The notes under the pieces were generated by a model that worked only from the letters and a program-made list of their open reading frames with translations, searched no databases and had not been told where the DNA came from. A program made the translations under genes and the position numbers. A stretch of 48,512 bases of DNA from an uncultured Ectothiorhodospiraceae bacterium (lineage in GTDB: Bacteria > Pseudomonadota > Gammaproteobacteria > Nitrococcales > Nitrococcaceae), in contig CAJXND010000011.1 of NCBI GenBank assembly GCA_913056385.1, forward strand, positions 1 through 48,512. Reading direction: 5' to 3'. Numbering within the stretch: position 1 is the stretch's first letter; the number at the start of each line of letters is the position of its first letter. Below, in pieces: positions 1-8,618 of the stretch.

Positions 1-155
1 GAGGCGAGTTGGTCTTCATCCGCCACCAGCATGGCCAGCTGATCGGTGCAGAGGTTCATTGAGACGACCCGCTGGGGCGGTGCCGGCACCTCAGCCAATG
101 CCGCCGCCGGCATCAGCAAACCGGTGATGAGCGCTATAAGCCATCGGCCTACCAT
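1..155 (-). CDS. BtuF-like vitamin B12 ABC transporter substrate-binding protein, N-terminal fragment
   Basis: Only the first 51 codons lie in the window; the gene continues past base 1. The start is ATG at 155-153, overlapping the btuB stop codon by 7 bases, which argues for translational coupling. The protein begins with a hydrophobic signal peptide of about 21 residues ending in ALA. The motif RVVSMNLCTDQLAMLVA follows, which is typical of periplasmic cobalamin or iron-chelate binding proteins of the BtuF/FecB fold. Its position directly behind a riboswitch-controlled btuB makes corrinoid capture the likely role. Specificity cannot be checked because the ligand-binding lobes are outside the window. 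Confidence 0.75.
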   Translation of the reverse strand, partial: MVGRWLIALITGLLMPAAALAEVPAPPQRVVSMNLCTDQLAMLVADEDQLA

Positions 156-2008
156 GACGCCTTCACCCCAACGTAGCCGGCACGGTCACGCGTCGCGTAG
201 CCCCAGACCTCCTGGTAATCCTCGTCCAGGGCATTGGTGAGCCGGGCGGTCAGTTCGAGATGCTCGGTGAGCTGATGGTTCGCGGCCAGGTTCACCACCG
301 TGAAATCGGGCACCCGGGCTCCGGTCTCACCACCGGTCCAGAACTGATTGGCGTAAAGACCCCGCACATAGCGGAGATCCCCCGAGAGCTCTGTCGGCGT
401 TGCCGGCAGCCGCCACGTCGCCCGCAGACCCAACTCGTTACGCGGCCGCCGTACTTCCGGGTCGCCATCAGGCCCAGTGGCATCCAGATAAGTGTAGCTC
501 GTGTTCAGGTCGAGACTTGGGATCGGGCTGGCCGAAATCGCAATCTCGATTCCCTGGCGGTCGCTGTCTCCATCGCGATTCGTGTAGAGGAATGCGCCAC
601 CGGCAAATCGCTCAAAGAGGATTTCATCGGTCAGCACCTCCCGGAAATAGGTCACGTCGAGGGTGCCGTTAATCGGCGTCACCGGAACCTCGACGCCGAT
701 GTCGAACCCGCGGTTCTTCTCCGGCTCCAGACCGCTGTTGACGGCTTTGTCGGTTCCACCGGTGATCTCGAAGAACGTCGGGTTCACCACCGCCCTGCCG
801 GCCGAGGCGTGCAGTCGAACGTCACTCGGGAGGAAATAACTGCCGGCGATATTCCAGGTCGTGGCATTGCCGAAGATGTTGTTGTCATCGTGGCGGAGGC
901 CGGCCTGCAGACTGAGCGAGTCGGAAAGCCAGGTCTGGTACTCCGCTGCCAGGCTGTCGTTCTCACGGTTCCTGGCTTCGCCGTTGTCCTCGTCCTTCCG
1001 TCGTTCCACGAGCAGGCTGAGCAGCTGGTCACTGGTTTCTATGCGGGCCTGGTCCAGCGCCGCCTGGAAGCGATACTTGGCGACATCCGTGCGGGTATCG
1101 GAGGAGAAGCTGTTATCCGTCTGATTGGAGGTGCGGTCGAAACGCACCTTATGGCTCATTGACGCCCCGTGGGGCCGGTACTCGAGATAGACGCTGCCGG
1201 CGCGTTCAGTGAGGCGGCGTTGCAGTGAGTCGTCGTCGATCACGTATCCGCGCTCACTATCAGCGGAGCTGTCCGCCCGGTCGAAGTCGTAGCGCGCCTT
1301 TGCATAGCGGTAATTGAATCCCGCTTCGGTATTCGGCCCGAGACGGACATCACCCTTGGCCGTGCCCGACTGCCACCTTGTGCCATCCCGCTCGCCACCG
1401 GTGCCACTGAAGTCGTAGCCACGGTCGTTGAGATTGGAGAGCGTCAGCGACAGCCGCCCAGCATCGGCGCCATACCCGTAGTACACACTCTGTCGGTCGC
1501 CCTCACCGAAAACCGCCGACCCGCCATAACTGACGCCTTGCTCCGCCTGCCGGGTAATGATGTTGATCACGCCGGTGGCAGCATCGGTGCCGAATGGAAC
1601 GGACTGTGGCCCCCGCAGGATCTCGATTCGCTGGACGTTATCCACATCGATGCCGCGGAGAAAAAACTCCGTATCCCCGGCCGACGCCCGGACCCCGTCA
1701 ATCAGCACGAGGGTGTGATTCCCCTCGCCGCCACGGATCCTGATCTGTCGTTCATTTGGCCCGGTCCCGTTGATCGACACGCCAGGCTGGGCCTCGAGTG
1801 CTTCCTGAACGGTGGCATAGCCCTGCTTCTCGATCTGCTGGCGGCTGATCACGGTGCTGGACCGGCCGAACTCGTCGGCGGCAACGGGCGAGATCCCCCC
1901 GGAAACGATGATGGGTTCAAGCTCGGTGGCGTCGCTGGACTGCGCGTAAGCGCTGGCATATACGCTGACGGCCACGGCCAGCGCGGTGGTGGTGATTGCC
2001 CTGTGCAT
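149..2008 (-). CDS. btuB: TonB-dependent vitamin B12 receptor BtuB
   Basis: This 619-residue outer-membrane receptor would import cobalamin using TonB energy. A signal peptide (about residues 1-22, ending in AYA) is followed by a TonB box, EPIIVS, at residues 31-36. Next come a plug domain with RIRGGEGNHTLVLIDGV and EILRGPQSVPFGTDA, and a long beta-barrel. The C-terminal residue is aromatic (Trp), as expected for an outer-membrane barrel. Length matches E. coli BtuB (about 614). The ATG at 2008 lies about 160 bases below a cobalamin riboswitch, the best evidence for the substrate. A btuF-like gene overlaps the end. Other TonB receptors share the fold, so the B12 assignment rests mainly on the riboswitch and the neighbour. 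Confidence 0.9.
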   Translation of the reverse strand: MHRAITTTALAVAVSVYASAYAQSSDATELEPIIVSGGISPVAADEFGRSSTVISRQQIEKQGYATVQEALEAQPGVSINGTGPNERQIRIRGGEGNHTLVLIDGVRASAGDTEFFLRGIDVDNVQRIEILRGPQSVPFGTDAATGVINIITRQAEQGVSYGGSAVFGEGDRQSVYYGYGADAGRLSLTLSNLNDRGYDFSGTGGERDGTRWQSGTAKGDVRLGPNTEAGFNYRYAKARYDFDRADSSADSERGYVIDDDSLQRRLTERAGSVYLEYRPHGASMSHKVRFDRTSNQTDNSFSSDTRTDVAKYRFQAALDQARIETSDQLLSLLVERRKDEDNGEARNRENDSLAAEYQTWLSDSLSLQAGLRHDDNNIFGNATTWNIAGSYFLPSDVRLHASAGRAVVNPTFFEITGGTDKAVNSGLEPEKNRGFDIGVEVPVTPINGTLDVTYFREVLTDEILFERFAGGAFLYTNRDGDSDRQGIEIAISASPIPSLDLNTSYTYLDATGPDGDPEVRRPRNELGLRATWRLPATPTELSGDLRYVRGLYANQFWTGGETGARVPDFTVVNLAANHQLTEHLELTARLTNALDEDYQEVWGYATRDRAGYVGVKASW

Positions 2009-2031
2009 GGTCTAGAGGCCTTTCTTTCCAT

Positions 2032-2049
2032 GGCGGGATGGCTCCCGCC
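2032..2049 (-). promoter_or_regulatory. Stem-loop between the cobalamin riboswitch and btuB
   Basis: GGCGGG and CCCGCC form a perfect 6-bp stem with a 6-base loop, about 24 bases before the btuB ATG. No T-run follows on the btuB strand, so a classical intrinsic terminator is unlikely. It could be part of the riboswitch expression platform, for example by controlling access to the AAGG ribosome-binding site. Confidence 0.4.
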
Positions 2050-2170
2050 GACAGACACACGAGGTCTGCGAAGGCCCTCATCGGACAGCCCACCGCAGAC
2101 CGGCGACTGTCACCTCTGCGGTAGTGCCGCTTCCCTGGCGCGCCCCGCACCGGAAATGGGTGATCGCCTC

Positions 2171-2330
2171 GGCAGGTCTCCTGGCTCACGGGTCGTTGCT
2201 TGGCCCCGCCTTCCCATCGCATGCGCGACAGTGGCTTTCCGGGGGCTTCGCTCGCCGCTTACAGTTGCGGGGGCAGCCGCAGCTTTGCACTGCGTTCCCT
2301 TTTCATCCGATGCCTTGGCACCGGAACCGA
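2171..2330 (-). promoter_or_regulatory. Cobalamin riboswitch upstream of btuB
   Basis: Read on the minus strand, this region holds the hallmarks of the adenosylcobalamin aptamer in order. They are a GGTTCCGGTGCC start, GGGAACGCAGTGCAAAGCTG, CCCGCAACTGTAAGC, the B12-box element GCCACTG, GGGAAGGC, and the closing GAGCCAGGAGACCTGCC. It lies in the 5' leader of btuB and should repress receptor synthesis when cobalamin is plentiful. The boundaries are approximate, set by the outer pairing strand at about 2330 and the CCTGCC element at about 2171. Confidence 0.93.
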
Positions 2331-2392
2331 AGTGAATGGAAGTCTGCCCGGCCTCGGCCAATCCTGCAAGGACGTGCGCTGAGGGATCGCGC

Positions 2393-3076
2393 TCAGATCC
2401 GCCGAAGGATCAAGTCGAAAACCGCGTGCCCCTTACGCATGCCACGGCGCTCGAAGCGGGTCTGCGGGCGGTCCCCGGCATCGGGGGCATAGCCGCCATA
2501 CGGATTTTCAAGGTGCCGATCGGCATCGCCCAGCGCCAGCATCCAATCGGCATACTCGGCCCAGTCGGTGGCCATGTGCAGGAAACCGCCCGGCTGCAGA
2601 CGATCGGCCACGATCGCCAGCCAGGGCGCCTGGACCATACGGCGCTTGTGATGCCGCTTCTTGGGCCAGGGGTCGGGGAAGAACAGTTGCAGGCCCGCCA
2701 GCGACGCCGAGGGGATACCCTGGTGCAGCAATTCACTGGCGTCCGCCAGCAGGACCTTGAGATTCGTGATGCCCTCGGCCTCGATGCGCCGGAGCAGCCG
2801 ACCGGTACCGGCGCGATACACCTCCACGCCCAGATAGTTGCGCCCGGGGTGGGCGCTCGCCATCGCCGCCAGTGCCTCGCCATCGCCGAAACCGATGTCC
2901 AGTACCAGCGGTGCCGGGCGGTCGAACAGGGTGCTGCGGTCGAGCAGACCCTCGGACGGAGTCCAGTCGATGCCATAAAGCGGGTACAACTCGTCGAGGG
3001 CGCGCTGCTGGCCGGTGGTGAGCCGACCCTCGCGACGGACGAAGCTGCGGATGGGGCGGCGCGTGCGTTCGCTCAC
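2393..3076 (-). CDS. trmB: tRNA (guanine-N7-)-methyltransferase TrmB
   Basis: TrmB uses S-adenosylmethionine to methylate N7 of G46 in tRNA variable loops. The 227-residue product has the SAM-binding motif [10 protein letters not shown] at residues 58-67 and the family signature [16 protein letters not shown] at 131-146. [11 protein letters not shown], near the C-terminus, is also typical. I chose the GTG at 3076, which overlaps the thiG stop as GTGA. It has AAGG seven bases upstream and gives a length close to E. coli TrmB (239). The frame stays open further upstream, but that part lies over thiG and has no family resemblance. The gene is the last of a thiS-thiG-trmB operon, an order common in gammaproteobacteria. 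Confidence 0.95.
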   Translation of the reverse strand: MSERTRRPIRSFVRREGRLTTGQQRALDELYPLYGIDWTPSEGLLDRSTLFDRPAPLVLDIGFGDGEALAAMASAHPGRNYLGVEVYRAGTGRLLRRIEAEGITNLKVLLADASELLHQGIPSASLAGLQLFFPDPWPKKRHHKRRMVQAPWLAIVADRLQPGGFLHMATDWAEYADWMLALGDADRHLENPYGGYAPDAGDRPQTRFERRGMRKGHAVFDLILRRI

Positions 3077-3870
3077 GCGCCGCCTTGCCAGAAGGTGCCC
3101 TCCAGCGGGGAGCTGGCCGACGCAAACCGGCGCATGGGCATGCGGCCGGCGAGGAACGCCTCGCGCCCGGCCTCGATACCCTTGCGCATCGCCGATGCCA
3201 TGAGGAGGGGGTTCTTTGCGGCAGCGATGGCGGTATTCATCAGCACGCCGTCGCAACCCAGCTCCATCGCCACCGCGGCATCGGACGCCGTGCCGACGCC
3301 GGCATCGACGATGATCGGCACATCCGCGTTCTCGATGATGGTCATCAGGTTATAGCGGTTCTGGATGCCCAGACCGGAGCCGATCGGCGAGGCAAGCGGC
3401 ATGACGGCCACGCACCCCATCTCCTCGAGACGCTTCGCGGCGATGGGGTCGTCGCTGGTGTACACCATGACATCGAAACCGTCGGCCACCAGCTTCCCGG
3501 CCGCCTCCAGAGTGGCCGGCACATCGGGATAAAGGGTTTTCTGGTCGCCCAGCACCTCGAGCTTGACCAGGTTGTGGCCATCCAGAAGCTCACGCGCCAG
3601 GCGACAGACGCGCACGGCATCGTCAGCTGTGTAACAGCCGGCTGTATTCGGCAGAATAGTAAACTCACTCGGCGGAATGACATCGAGGAGATTTTCCTCA
3701 TCGGCATTCTGGCCGATGTTGGTGCGGCGGATGGCCACGGTGACGATTTGTGCGCCGCTGGCTCGAATGGCTTCACCGGTCTCGGCCATATCGCGGTACT
3801 TGCCGGTACCGACAAGCAACCGCGACTGAAAGTGGCGGCCGGCGATCGTAAGGGTATCCTGGTCTGTCAT
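3073..3870 (-). CDS. thiG: Thiazole synthase ThiG
   Basis: ThiG builds the thiazole phosphate ring of thiamine from 1-deoxyxylulose-5-phosphate, dehydroglycine or iminoglycine, and sulfur carried on ThiS thiocarboxylate. The 265-residue cytosolic TIM barrel shows the Schiff-base lysine in LVKLEVLGD (about Lys103). It also has [14 protein letters not shown], the phosphate-binding part [10 protein letters not shown], and [18 protein letters not shown] near the end. The start is ATG at 3870, 16 bases after thiS; an upstream in-frame extension over thiS was rejected because homology begins at [11 protein letters not shown]. The stop overlaps the trmB start. No TPP riboswitch is visible before the operon. 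Confidence 0.96.
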   Translation of the reverse strand: MTDQDTLTIAGRHFQSRLLVGTGKYRDMAETGEAIRASGAQIVTVAIRRTNIGQNADEENLLDVIPPSEFTILPNTAGCYTADDAVRVCRLARELLDGHNLVKLEVLGDQKTLYPDVPATLEAAGKLVADGFDVMVYTSDDPIAAKRLEEMGCVAVMPLASPIGSGLGIQNRYNLMTIIENADVPIIVDAGVGTASDAAVAMELGCDGVLMNTAIAAAKNPLLMASAMRKGIEAGREAFLAGRMPMRRFASASSPLEGTFWQGGA

Positions 3871-3886
3871 GGTGCCTCTTGCTGTG

Positions 3887-4108
3887 TCAGCCGCCCCCGA
3901 TGGCGCGGATGATCTCGACCCGGTCTCCGTCCTGAAGCCGGGTTGCGGCGTATTCACTACGCGGCACGACGTCCTCGTTGCGTTCAACGGCCACGCGTTG
4001 CCCGGCCATGTCCATTCGGGCGAGCAGCTGATCAAGCGTGCAGCCCGCCGGCACGGGACGAGGCTCGCCATTGACGCGAATTGTGATGTCGGATGCCGGA
4101 GAGTTCAT
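3887..4108 (-). CDS. thiS: Sulfur carrier protein ThiS
   Basis: A 73-residue ubiquitin-fold protein ending in IGGG, the Gly-Gly tail that ThiF adenylates and that is converted to a thiocarboxylate to donate sulfur to Thi[19 protein letters not shown] is the usual N-terminal strand and helix, and [15 protein letters not shown] the usual middle segment. It is the first gene of the operon. No ATG, GTG or TTG follows within the conserved N-terminus, so the ATG at 4108 must be the start. The predicted transcription start falls on that codon, so the mRNA may be leaderless. Confidence 0.93.
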   Translation of the reverse strand: MNSPASDITIRVNGEPRPVPAGCTLDQLLARMDMAGQRVAVERNEDVVPRSEYAATRLQDGDRVEIIRAIGGG

Positions 4109-4114
4109 GGCGCC

Positions 4115-4120
4115 ATTATA
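4115..4120 (-). promoter_or_regulatory. Consensus -10 box of the thiS-thiG-trmB promoter
   Basis: A perfect TATAAT lies on the minus strand, with its last base 6 bases before the A of the thiS ATG. Normal sigma-70 spacing places +1 on or next to that A. No convincing -35 hexamer sits 16-18 bases upstream. Confidence 0.5.
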
Positions 4121-4193
4121 GCGCAGACGCGCTTTTCTTAGGCATCATGGGGCTTGCCGAAATTGACCAAACCCGGATACTGGTCAGGGTTGC

Positions 4194-4267
4194 GCGGCTG
4201 TAGCTCAATGGTAGAGCGCTGCCCTCCCAAGGCAGTGATGCCGGTTCGATCCCGGTCAGCCGCTCCA
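4194..4267 (+). tRNA. tRNA-Gly (anticodon CCC)
   Basis: Acceptor GCGGCTG (4194-4200) pairs with CAGCCGC (4257-4263), followed by discriminator T and an encoded CCA (4265-4267). The D arm is GCTC...GAGC. The anticodon stem CTGCC/GGCAG encloses the loop CTCCCAA, so the anticodon is CCC at 4226-4228 and reads GGG. The T arm has the usual GGTTCGATCC core. A weak upstream promoter is possible (TTGCCG 4154-4159, GATACT 4176-4181, 16-base spacer). Confidence 0.97.
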
Positions 4268-4285
4268 GTTTATTGCCATACTCTG

Positions 4286-4302
4286 GCCCCTCACACAGGG
4301 GC
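4286..4302 (-). terminator. Possible hairpin terminator behind the deoxyribose operon
   Basis: GCCCCT and AGGGGC form a perfect 6-bp stem around a 5-base loop, 13 bases past the stop of the aldehyde dehydrogenase gene. No T-run follows on the minus strand, so termination efficiency is uncertain. It also separates the operon from the convergent tRNA-Gly. Confidence 0.35.
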
Positions 4303-4314
4303 GGTCATGCAGCC

Positions 4315-6666
4315 CTAAACGCCGTAAGGCACCCAGATATTCTTGACCTGAGTGGCACGGTGCAGGAATTCCCGGCCCTGTCCCGCAGCGCCCATCCAGT
4401 CCCGCGCCCCATCGGCCTCGGTCCAGGTCTGTTTGAGGTTGCCAGCGCTTTCGGCTTCCACCATCGCGATGCCGCTACACCCCCCGACATACCAAAGTCC
4501 CGCGATCCCGTCGTGCCCCGCCAGCGTTTTTGCCAACTCGTCACGGGGACCGGTCACGATATTGACCACGCCGGCCGGTACATCCGAGGTCTCGATAATC
4601 TGGTAGAAGTCGGTGGCAGCAAGCGGATGGGGCTGCGAAGGGATCACCACAACGGAATTACCCATGGCAATGGCCGGCAACACGAGGCTGACGAAACCAA
4701 GAAGCGGTGCCTCCGTCGGACACACGATCCCGAGCACGCCAAGCGGTTCGTGCATCGCCAGGGTCACATGGGCCGACTTTGTCTGGTGTACCGCGCCATC
4801 AAACTTGTCCGCCTGGGCGGCATACCAGAAGCAGCGCCGAACAGCGGCTTCAACCTCCGCCTTCGCCGCCGCCGGCTTTGCCCCGAGGCGCTCCAGGCGC
4901 ACGGCAAATTCCGCCGCCCGCGCCGACATATTCTCGCCCAGGTAGTACAACACCTGCGCACGATTATGGCCGGTGGCCCCGGCCCATCCCGTCGCCCTGC
5001 CAGCCGCTTCCACCGCGTTCCGGATATCTTTGCGGTTACCCAGACCCGCAAGCCCCGCGGAGCCCTTTGCACCCATCACCGCGTAGGCGTAACCCGAATC
5101 GGGGCGCACTTGTTGACCGCCGACAAACAGCTTGGCCGTCCGATCAATGGCATCTCCGGTGGCGCCTCCGCCCGGGGTAGGCTGGAGGGCTGGCAGATCG
5201 CCTGCCTCGCCCGTCGGACCGGGGCGGCGAAGGTAGGCCATCATCCCCTCGCGTCCGCCCTCCCGACCAAATCCCGACTCGCGATAGCCACCAAAGCCCG
5301 CCCCCGCATCGAGGACGTTGGTGCAATTGATCCAGACAACGCCCGCCTTGACCTGGGAAGCAATATCCAGGCACAGATTGACGTTCTCCGACCAGACCGA
5401 GGCCGCGAGGCCATAACGCGTATTATTGGCCAGCTCCACTGCCTCGGTGGGTGTGCGGAAGGTGGACAGGGTGACCACCGGACCGAAAATCTCTTCCGTG
5501 GACAACACGCTCGCGGTCTGTACGTTGGTCACCAGGGTCGGCGGATAAAAACAACCCTCGGGGGCCGAGCCTTGGTGCAGGATCGCGCCCTGCGCCACCC
5601 CCTCCGCCACGAGCGCACGGATCCGTTCCAGCTGAACGGGGTGGACGATCGCGCCGATATCGGTGCACTTATCCAGCGGCTCGCCGACCCGCAGTGCCTT
5701 CATACGGGCCTTCAGCAGTGCCTCGAAACGCGATGCGACGGCCTCGGCCACCAGAATCCGTGCGCCGGCACAGCAGACCTCGCCCTGGTTGAACCAGATC
5801 GCTTCCACGACACCCTCGACCGCCGCGTCGAGATCGGCATCAGCGAAGACCACGAAAGGCGATTTCCCTCCCAATTCCAATGTCAACGCCTTGCCGGATC
5901 CGGCAATCTGCCGCCGGATCGTCTTGCCCACTCCGGTGGAACCGGTGAAAGCCACCTTGTCGATGTCACCATGCCCGACAATGGCCGCCCCCGTGGCACC
6001 ATCACCGGTTACCAGATTCACAACGCCCGGGGGCAGACCGGCCTCGGTACAGATTTCAGCGAAAGCCAGTGCAGTCAGCGGCGTGTATTCCGCCGGCTTC
6101 AAGACCACCGTGTTACCTGCCGCCAGTGCCGGCGCGATCTTCCATGCCAGCATCAGCAGCGGGAAATTCCAGGGAATCACCTGCCCGCAGACGCCGTGCG
6201 GCTCGGCGTCCGGAAACTCATCGGCGGCGATTTCGGCCCAGCCGGCATGGTGATAGAAATGGCGCGCCACCAGCGGCACGTCGATGTCGCGCGTCTCGCG
6301 AATGGGCTTGCCGTTATCCATGGATTCGAGCACGGCGAGGAAGCGGGAATGCTGCTGGACATGCCGCGCAAGCGCATAGAGATGCCGGGCTCGCTCGTGG
6401 CCTGACAACTTCGCCCAGGCGCCCTGAGCCTGGCGCGCGGCCTTTACCGCCGCGTCCACATCCGCCGACGTGCCTTGAGTCACCTGCGCGATGGACTCTC
6501 CCGAGGCCGGGTTCTGCACATCGAACAGAGTGCCTGGCGCTGTAAAAACGCCATCGATGTAGTGCCCGAAGCCCGTTTCATGGGCATCAAGCCAGCCTTG
6601 CACAATTGCCGAATCCTCAGGCGCGGGGCCGTAATCCATATGCTTCAGTATCATCTGGATGCTCAT
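4315..6666 (-). CDS. Double-domain (ALDH16-like) aldehyde dehydrogenase
   Basis: This 783-residue protein has two ALDH domains in tandem. The first (about residues 35-500) has PWNFPL with Asn167, the NAD-site FTGSTGVGKTI, general base Glu264 in LELGGKSP and catalytic Cys298 in FNQGEVCCAG. The second (about 520-783) keeps ALDH-like segments such as VVVIPSQPHPLAATDF and VVNIVTGP. It reads PTEAPLLGF where PWNFPL would be and has no FxxGQxC cysteine, so it looks catalytically silent. Being the last gene of the operon after a deoxyribose-phosphate aldolase, it probably oxidises acetaldehyde. AGGAAT lies eight bases before the ATG at 6666. The substrate is inferred. Confidence 0.85.
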   Translation of the reverse strand: MSIQMILKHMDYGPAPEDSAIVQGWLDAHETGFGHYIDGVFTAPGTLFDVQNPASGESIAQVTQGTSADVDAAVKAARQAQGAWAKLSGHERARHLYALARHVQQHSRFLAVLESMDNGKPIRETRDIDVPLVARHFYHHAGWAEIAADEFPDAEPHGVCGQVIPWNFPLLMLAWKIAPALAAGNTVVLKPAEYTPLTALAFAEICTEAGLPPGVVNLVTGDGATGAAIVGHGDIDKVAFTGSTGVGKTIRRQIAGSGKALTLELGGKSPFVVFADADLDAAVEGVVEAIWFNQGEVCCAGARILVAEAVASRFEALLKARMKALRVGEPLDKCTDIGAIVHPVQLERIRALVAEGVAQGAILHQGSAPEGCFYPPTLVTNVQTASVLSTEEIFGPVVTLSTFRTPTEAVELANNTRYGLAASVWSENVNLCLDIASQVKAGVVWINCTNVLDAGAGFGGYRESGFGREGGREGMMAYLRRPGPTGEAGDLPALQPTPGGGATGDAIDRTAKLFVGGQQVRPDSGYAYAVMGAKGSAGLAGLGNRKDIRNAVEAAGRATGWAGATGHNRAQVLYYLGENMSARAAEFAVRLERLGAKPAAAKAEVEAAVRRCFWYAAQADKFDGAVHQTKSAHVTLAMHEPLGVLGIVCPTEAPLLGFVSLVLPAIAMGNSVVVIPSQPHPLAATDFYQIIETSDVPAGVVNIVTGPRDELAKTLAGHDGIAGLWYVGGCSGIAMVEAESAGNLKQTWTEADGARDWMGAAGQGREFLHRATQVKNIWVPYGV

Positions 6667-6676
6667 CGGTTATTCC

Positions 6677-7681
6677 TTACGAGGCGGCGTGACGATGCGA
6701 GGCCGCATAGCGTCCCGTGACGTGGTGTTCAAGCTGACGCTCTATGTCGCCCAGCATGGAAGAAGCCCCAAAACGCAGCAGATCCGGTTCGAGCCATGAC
6801 CGGCCGAGTTCTTCCTTCATGAGGATCTGCCAGCGGAGGGCCTCCTTGGCCTGCTTCATGCTGCCTGCGGGCTTGAAACCGACTCGATGACCCGTCACGC
6901 CGCCGTAGCGCCTGAGCGCACGCATCATGACCAGGCTGACCGGCAGTGTGGCGTTCACATCTTCCTTGCCCGTCGACGTTTTGATGAAATCCGCGCCCGC
7001 CTGCATCGCGACCATCGATGCCGCGTAGACATTGTCGAAGGTCTTCAGATCGCCGGTGGCGAGAATCGCTTTGAGATGCGCAGGACCACAGGCATCCCGC
7101 ATCGCTCGAACCTCGTCATGCAGCGCCTGCCAGTTCTGTCTGAGCGCATGTTCGCGGGTGATGACGATATCGATCTCCCGCGCGCCTTGCGCCACGGCCC
7201 ATTCGATCTCGGCCAGTCGCAAATGGAGGGGGATCAGACCCGTCGGAAAGCCGGTTGCCACACTCGCCACCGGAATGCCTGATCCTTGCAGCGCCTCGAC
7301 CGCATGGGGAACCATCGTCGGATAGACGCAGACGGCACCGACGGTCAGGCCCATCTGCTCGATACCGAGATCCTGCATAATGCGCGGCGCCAGTGGCTGA
7401 CGCGCCTTGGCACAGAGTCGATGTACCCGGCCCGCCGTGTCGTCGCCCGAGAGCGTCGTCAGATCCATCAGCCGGATTGCATTCACCAGCCATGCAGCCT
7501 GATGCAGTTTCTTGACCGTGCGGCGCCCGGCGAGGGCCGCCACCCGGCGCTCTGCGGCTGGGCGGTTGACGGGATGGCATTCGAACATTGCGACATCAAG
7601 CGGCATGCCGGGATTTCGTCCATCACCCACCGCAGCAGTGACTGTGTCGGGCCGGCTTACATGTTTAACGGTCGTGGTCAT
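6677..7681 (-). CDS. deoC: Deoxyribose-phosphate aldolase (DERA)
   Basis: DeoC cleaves 2-deoxyribose-5-phosphate to glyceraldehyde-3-phosphate and acetaldehyde by class I Schiff-base chemistry. Schiff-base Lys234 lies in DFIKTSTGKED, the second active-site lysine is Lys270 in VGFKPAG, and the proton-relay Asp171 is in EIDIVI. At 334 residues it belongs to the long bacterial or animal-like DERA group, not the 250-residue E. coli form. I chose the ATG at 7681, four bases past the kinase stop. The frame continues upstream inside the kinase gene but without homology. It lies between a kinase that would supply its substrate and an ALDH that would use its acetaldehyde. Confidence 0.94.
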   Translation of the reverse strand: MTTTVKHVSRPDTVTAAVGDGRNPGMPLDVAMFECHPVNRPAAERRVAALAGRRTVKKLHQAAWLVNAIRLMDLTTLSGDDTAGRVHRLCAKARQPLAPRIMQDLGIEQMGLTVGAVCVYPTMVPHAVEALQGSGIPVASVATGFPTGLIPLHLRLAEIEWAVAQGAREIDIVITREHALRQNWQALHDEVRAMRDACGPAHLKAILATGDLKTFDNVYAASMVAMQAGADFIKTSTGKEDVNATLPVSLVMMRALRRYGGVTGHRVGFKPAGSMKQAKEALRWQILMKEELGRSWLEPDLLRFGASSMLGDIERQLEHHVTGRYAASHRHAAS

Positions 7682-7685
7682 CTTT

Positions 7686-8618
7686 TCACCGATTCTCGAG
7701 CGCGGCGCAGAATGCCTCGAAGCCTGCCAGATCGGCGTAGCTCGACTGGGTCCCACGACCCGTAATGGCATGAGCTGCATAGCGGGAGGCCCGCTCCAGC
7801 GCCTGTGTGGGCGTGCTCCCCCCGGACAGGAAACGCGAAAAGCTGCCGATAAACGCATCGCCGGCGCCGGTTGTGTCCAGCGGATCCACCTGCACCGGCG
7901 CAATCTGCACTGCAGTGTCAGCCGTAATGAGCCGAGCACCACGACCACCAAGCGTGACGATGACATTGCGGATGCCGCGCCCGATCAGCGACCGCGCAGC
8001 GGCCAGTACCGCCTCGTCGCTGTTGGTGGGCATCCCTGACAGGAGCGCCAGTTCACTCTCGTTGGGACAGAACCAGTCCAGTCCATAGAGCCGCGAGAGG
8101 TCGATGTCGGGATTGGCCGGGGCCGGATTGAGGATGGTCTGTACCCCGTGCCGCGCGCCAAAGGCAACCGCGTGATAGACCGTTTCAAGCGGGACTTCCA
8201 GCTGCAGCAGGATGACATCACAGGCCTTGAGCGTCTCGGCGGCATGATCGATGTCATCCGGCGAGAGATAGGCATTGGCGCCCTTGACGATCAGGATCGC
8301 ATTTTCGCCATCCGGTTCGACAAAGATCGGCGCCGTCCCGGACGGGGCCGCGTCCACCGAGCGGACATGCGAGACGTCAATGCCGTTATCCGCCAGGTTT
8401 TGCCGAGTGCGTGGCCCGAACAGATCATCACCCACGCAGGTCACCATGGACACTCGCGCACCAAGACGCGCCGCAGCCACCGCCTGGTTGGCCCCCTTCC
8501 CCCCGAAGCCGAGAGCAAAATCGGGGGCTTCAATCGTCTCGCCCCGATTGGGCATCCGCTCGACATAAGTAATGAGATCGACCATGTTCGATCCAACAAC
8601 GGCGATACGATCAGCCAT
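7686..8618 (-). CDS. Ribokinase-family sugar kinase, probably deoxyribokinase
   Basis: A PfkB-family kinase of 310 residues. GGKGANQAVAAARLG (residues 39-53) is the N-terminal sugar-binding signature, and DTTGAGDAF (248-256) is the C-terminal signature with catalytic base Asp254. The ATG at 8618 overlaps the stop of the upstream epimerase-like gene by 8 bases; an ATG three codons earlier (8627) is also possible. With deoC directly downstream, the expected product is deoxyribose-5-phosphate, so a DeoK role is more likely than plain ribokinase. No residue seen here proves the specificity. Confidence 0.85.
   Translation of the reverse strand: MADRIAVVGSNMVDLITYVERMPNRGETIEAPDFALGFGGKGANQAVAAARLGARVSMVTCVGDDLFGPRTRQNLADNGIDVSHVRSVDAAPSGTAPIFVEPDGENAILIVKGANAYLSPDDIDHAAETLKACDVILLQLEVPLETVYHAVAFGARHGVQTILNPAPANPDIDLSRLYGLDWFCPNESELALLSGMPTNSDEAVLAAARSLIGRGIRNVIVTLGGRGARLITADTAVQIAPVQVDPLDTTGAGDAFIGSFSRFLSGGSTPTQALERASRYAAHAITGRGTQSSYADLAGFEAFCAALENR

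Noticed and set aside
4109-4193. TPP riboswitch upstream of thiS
   Set aside because: The predicted transcription start leaves no leader, and no thi-box sequence is seen.
4273-6405. A 710-codon open frame on the plus strand
   Set aside because: It mirrors the double aldehyde dehydrogenase on the other strand and shows no family signature.
7682-7966. Longer deoC reading from 7966
   Set aside because: The extra 95 codons overlap the kinase gene in another frame and lack aldolase homology; the ATG at 7681 follows the kinase stop directly.
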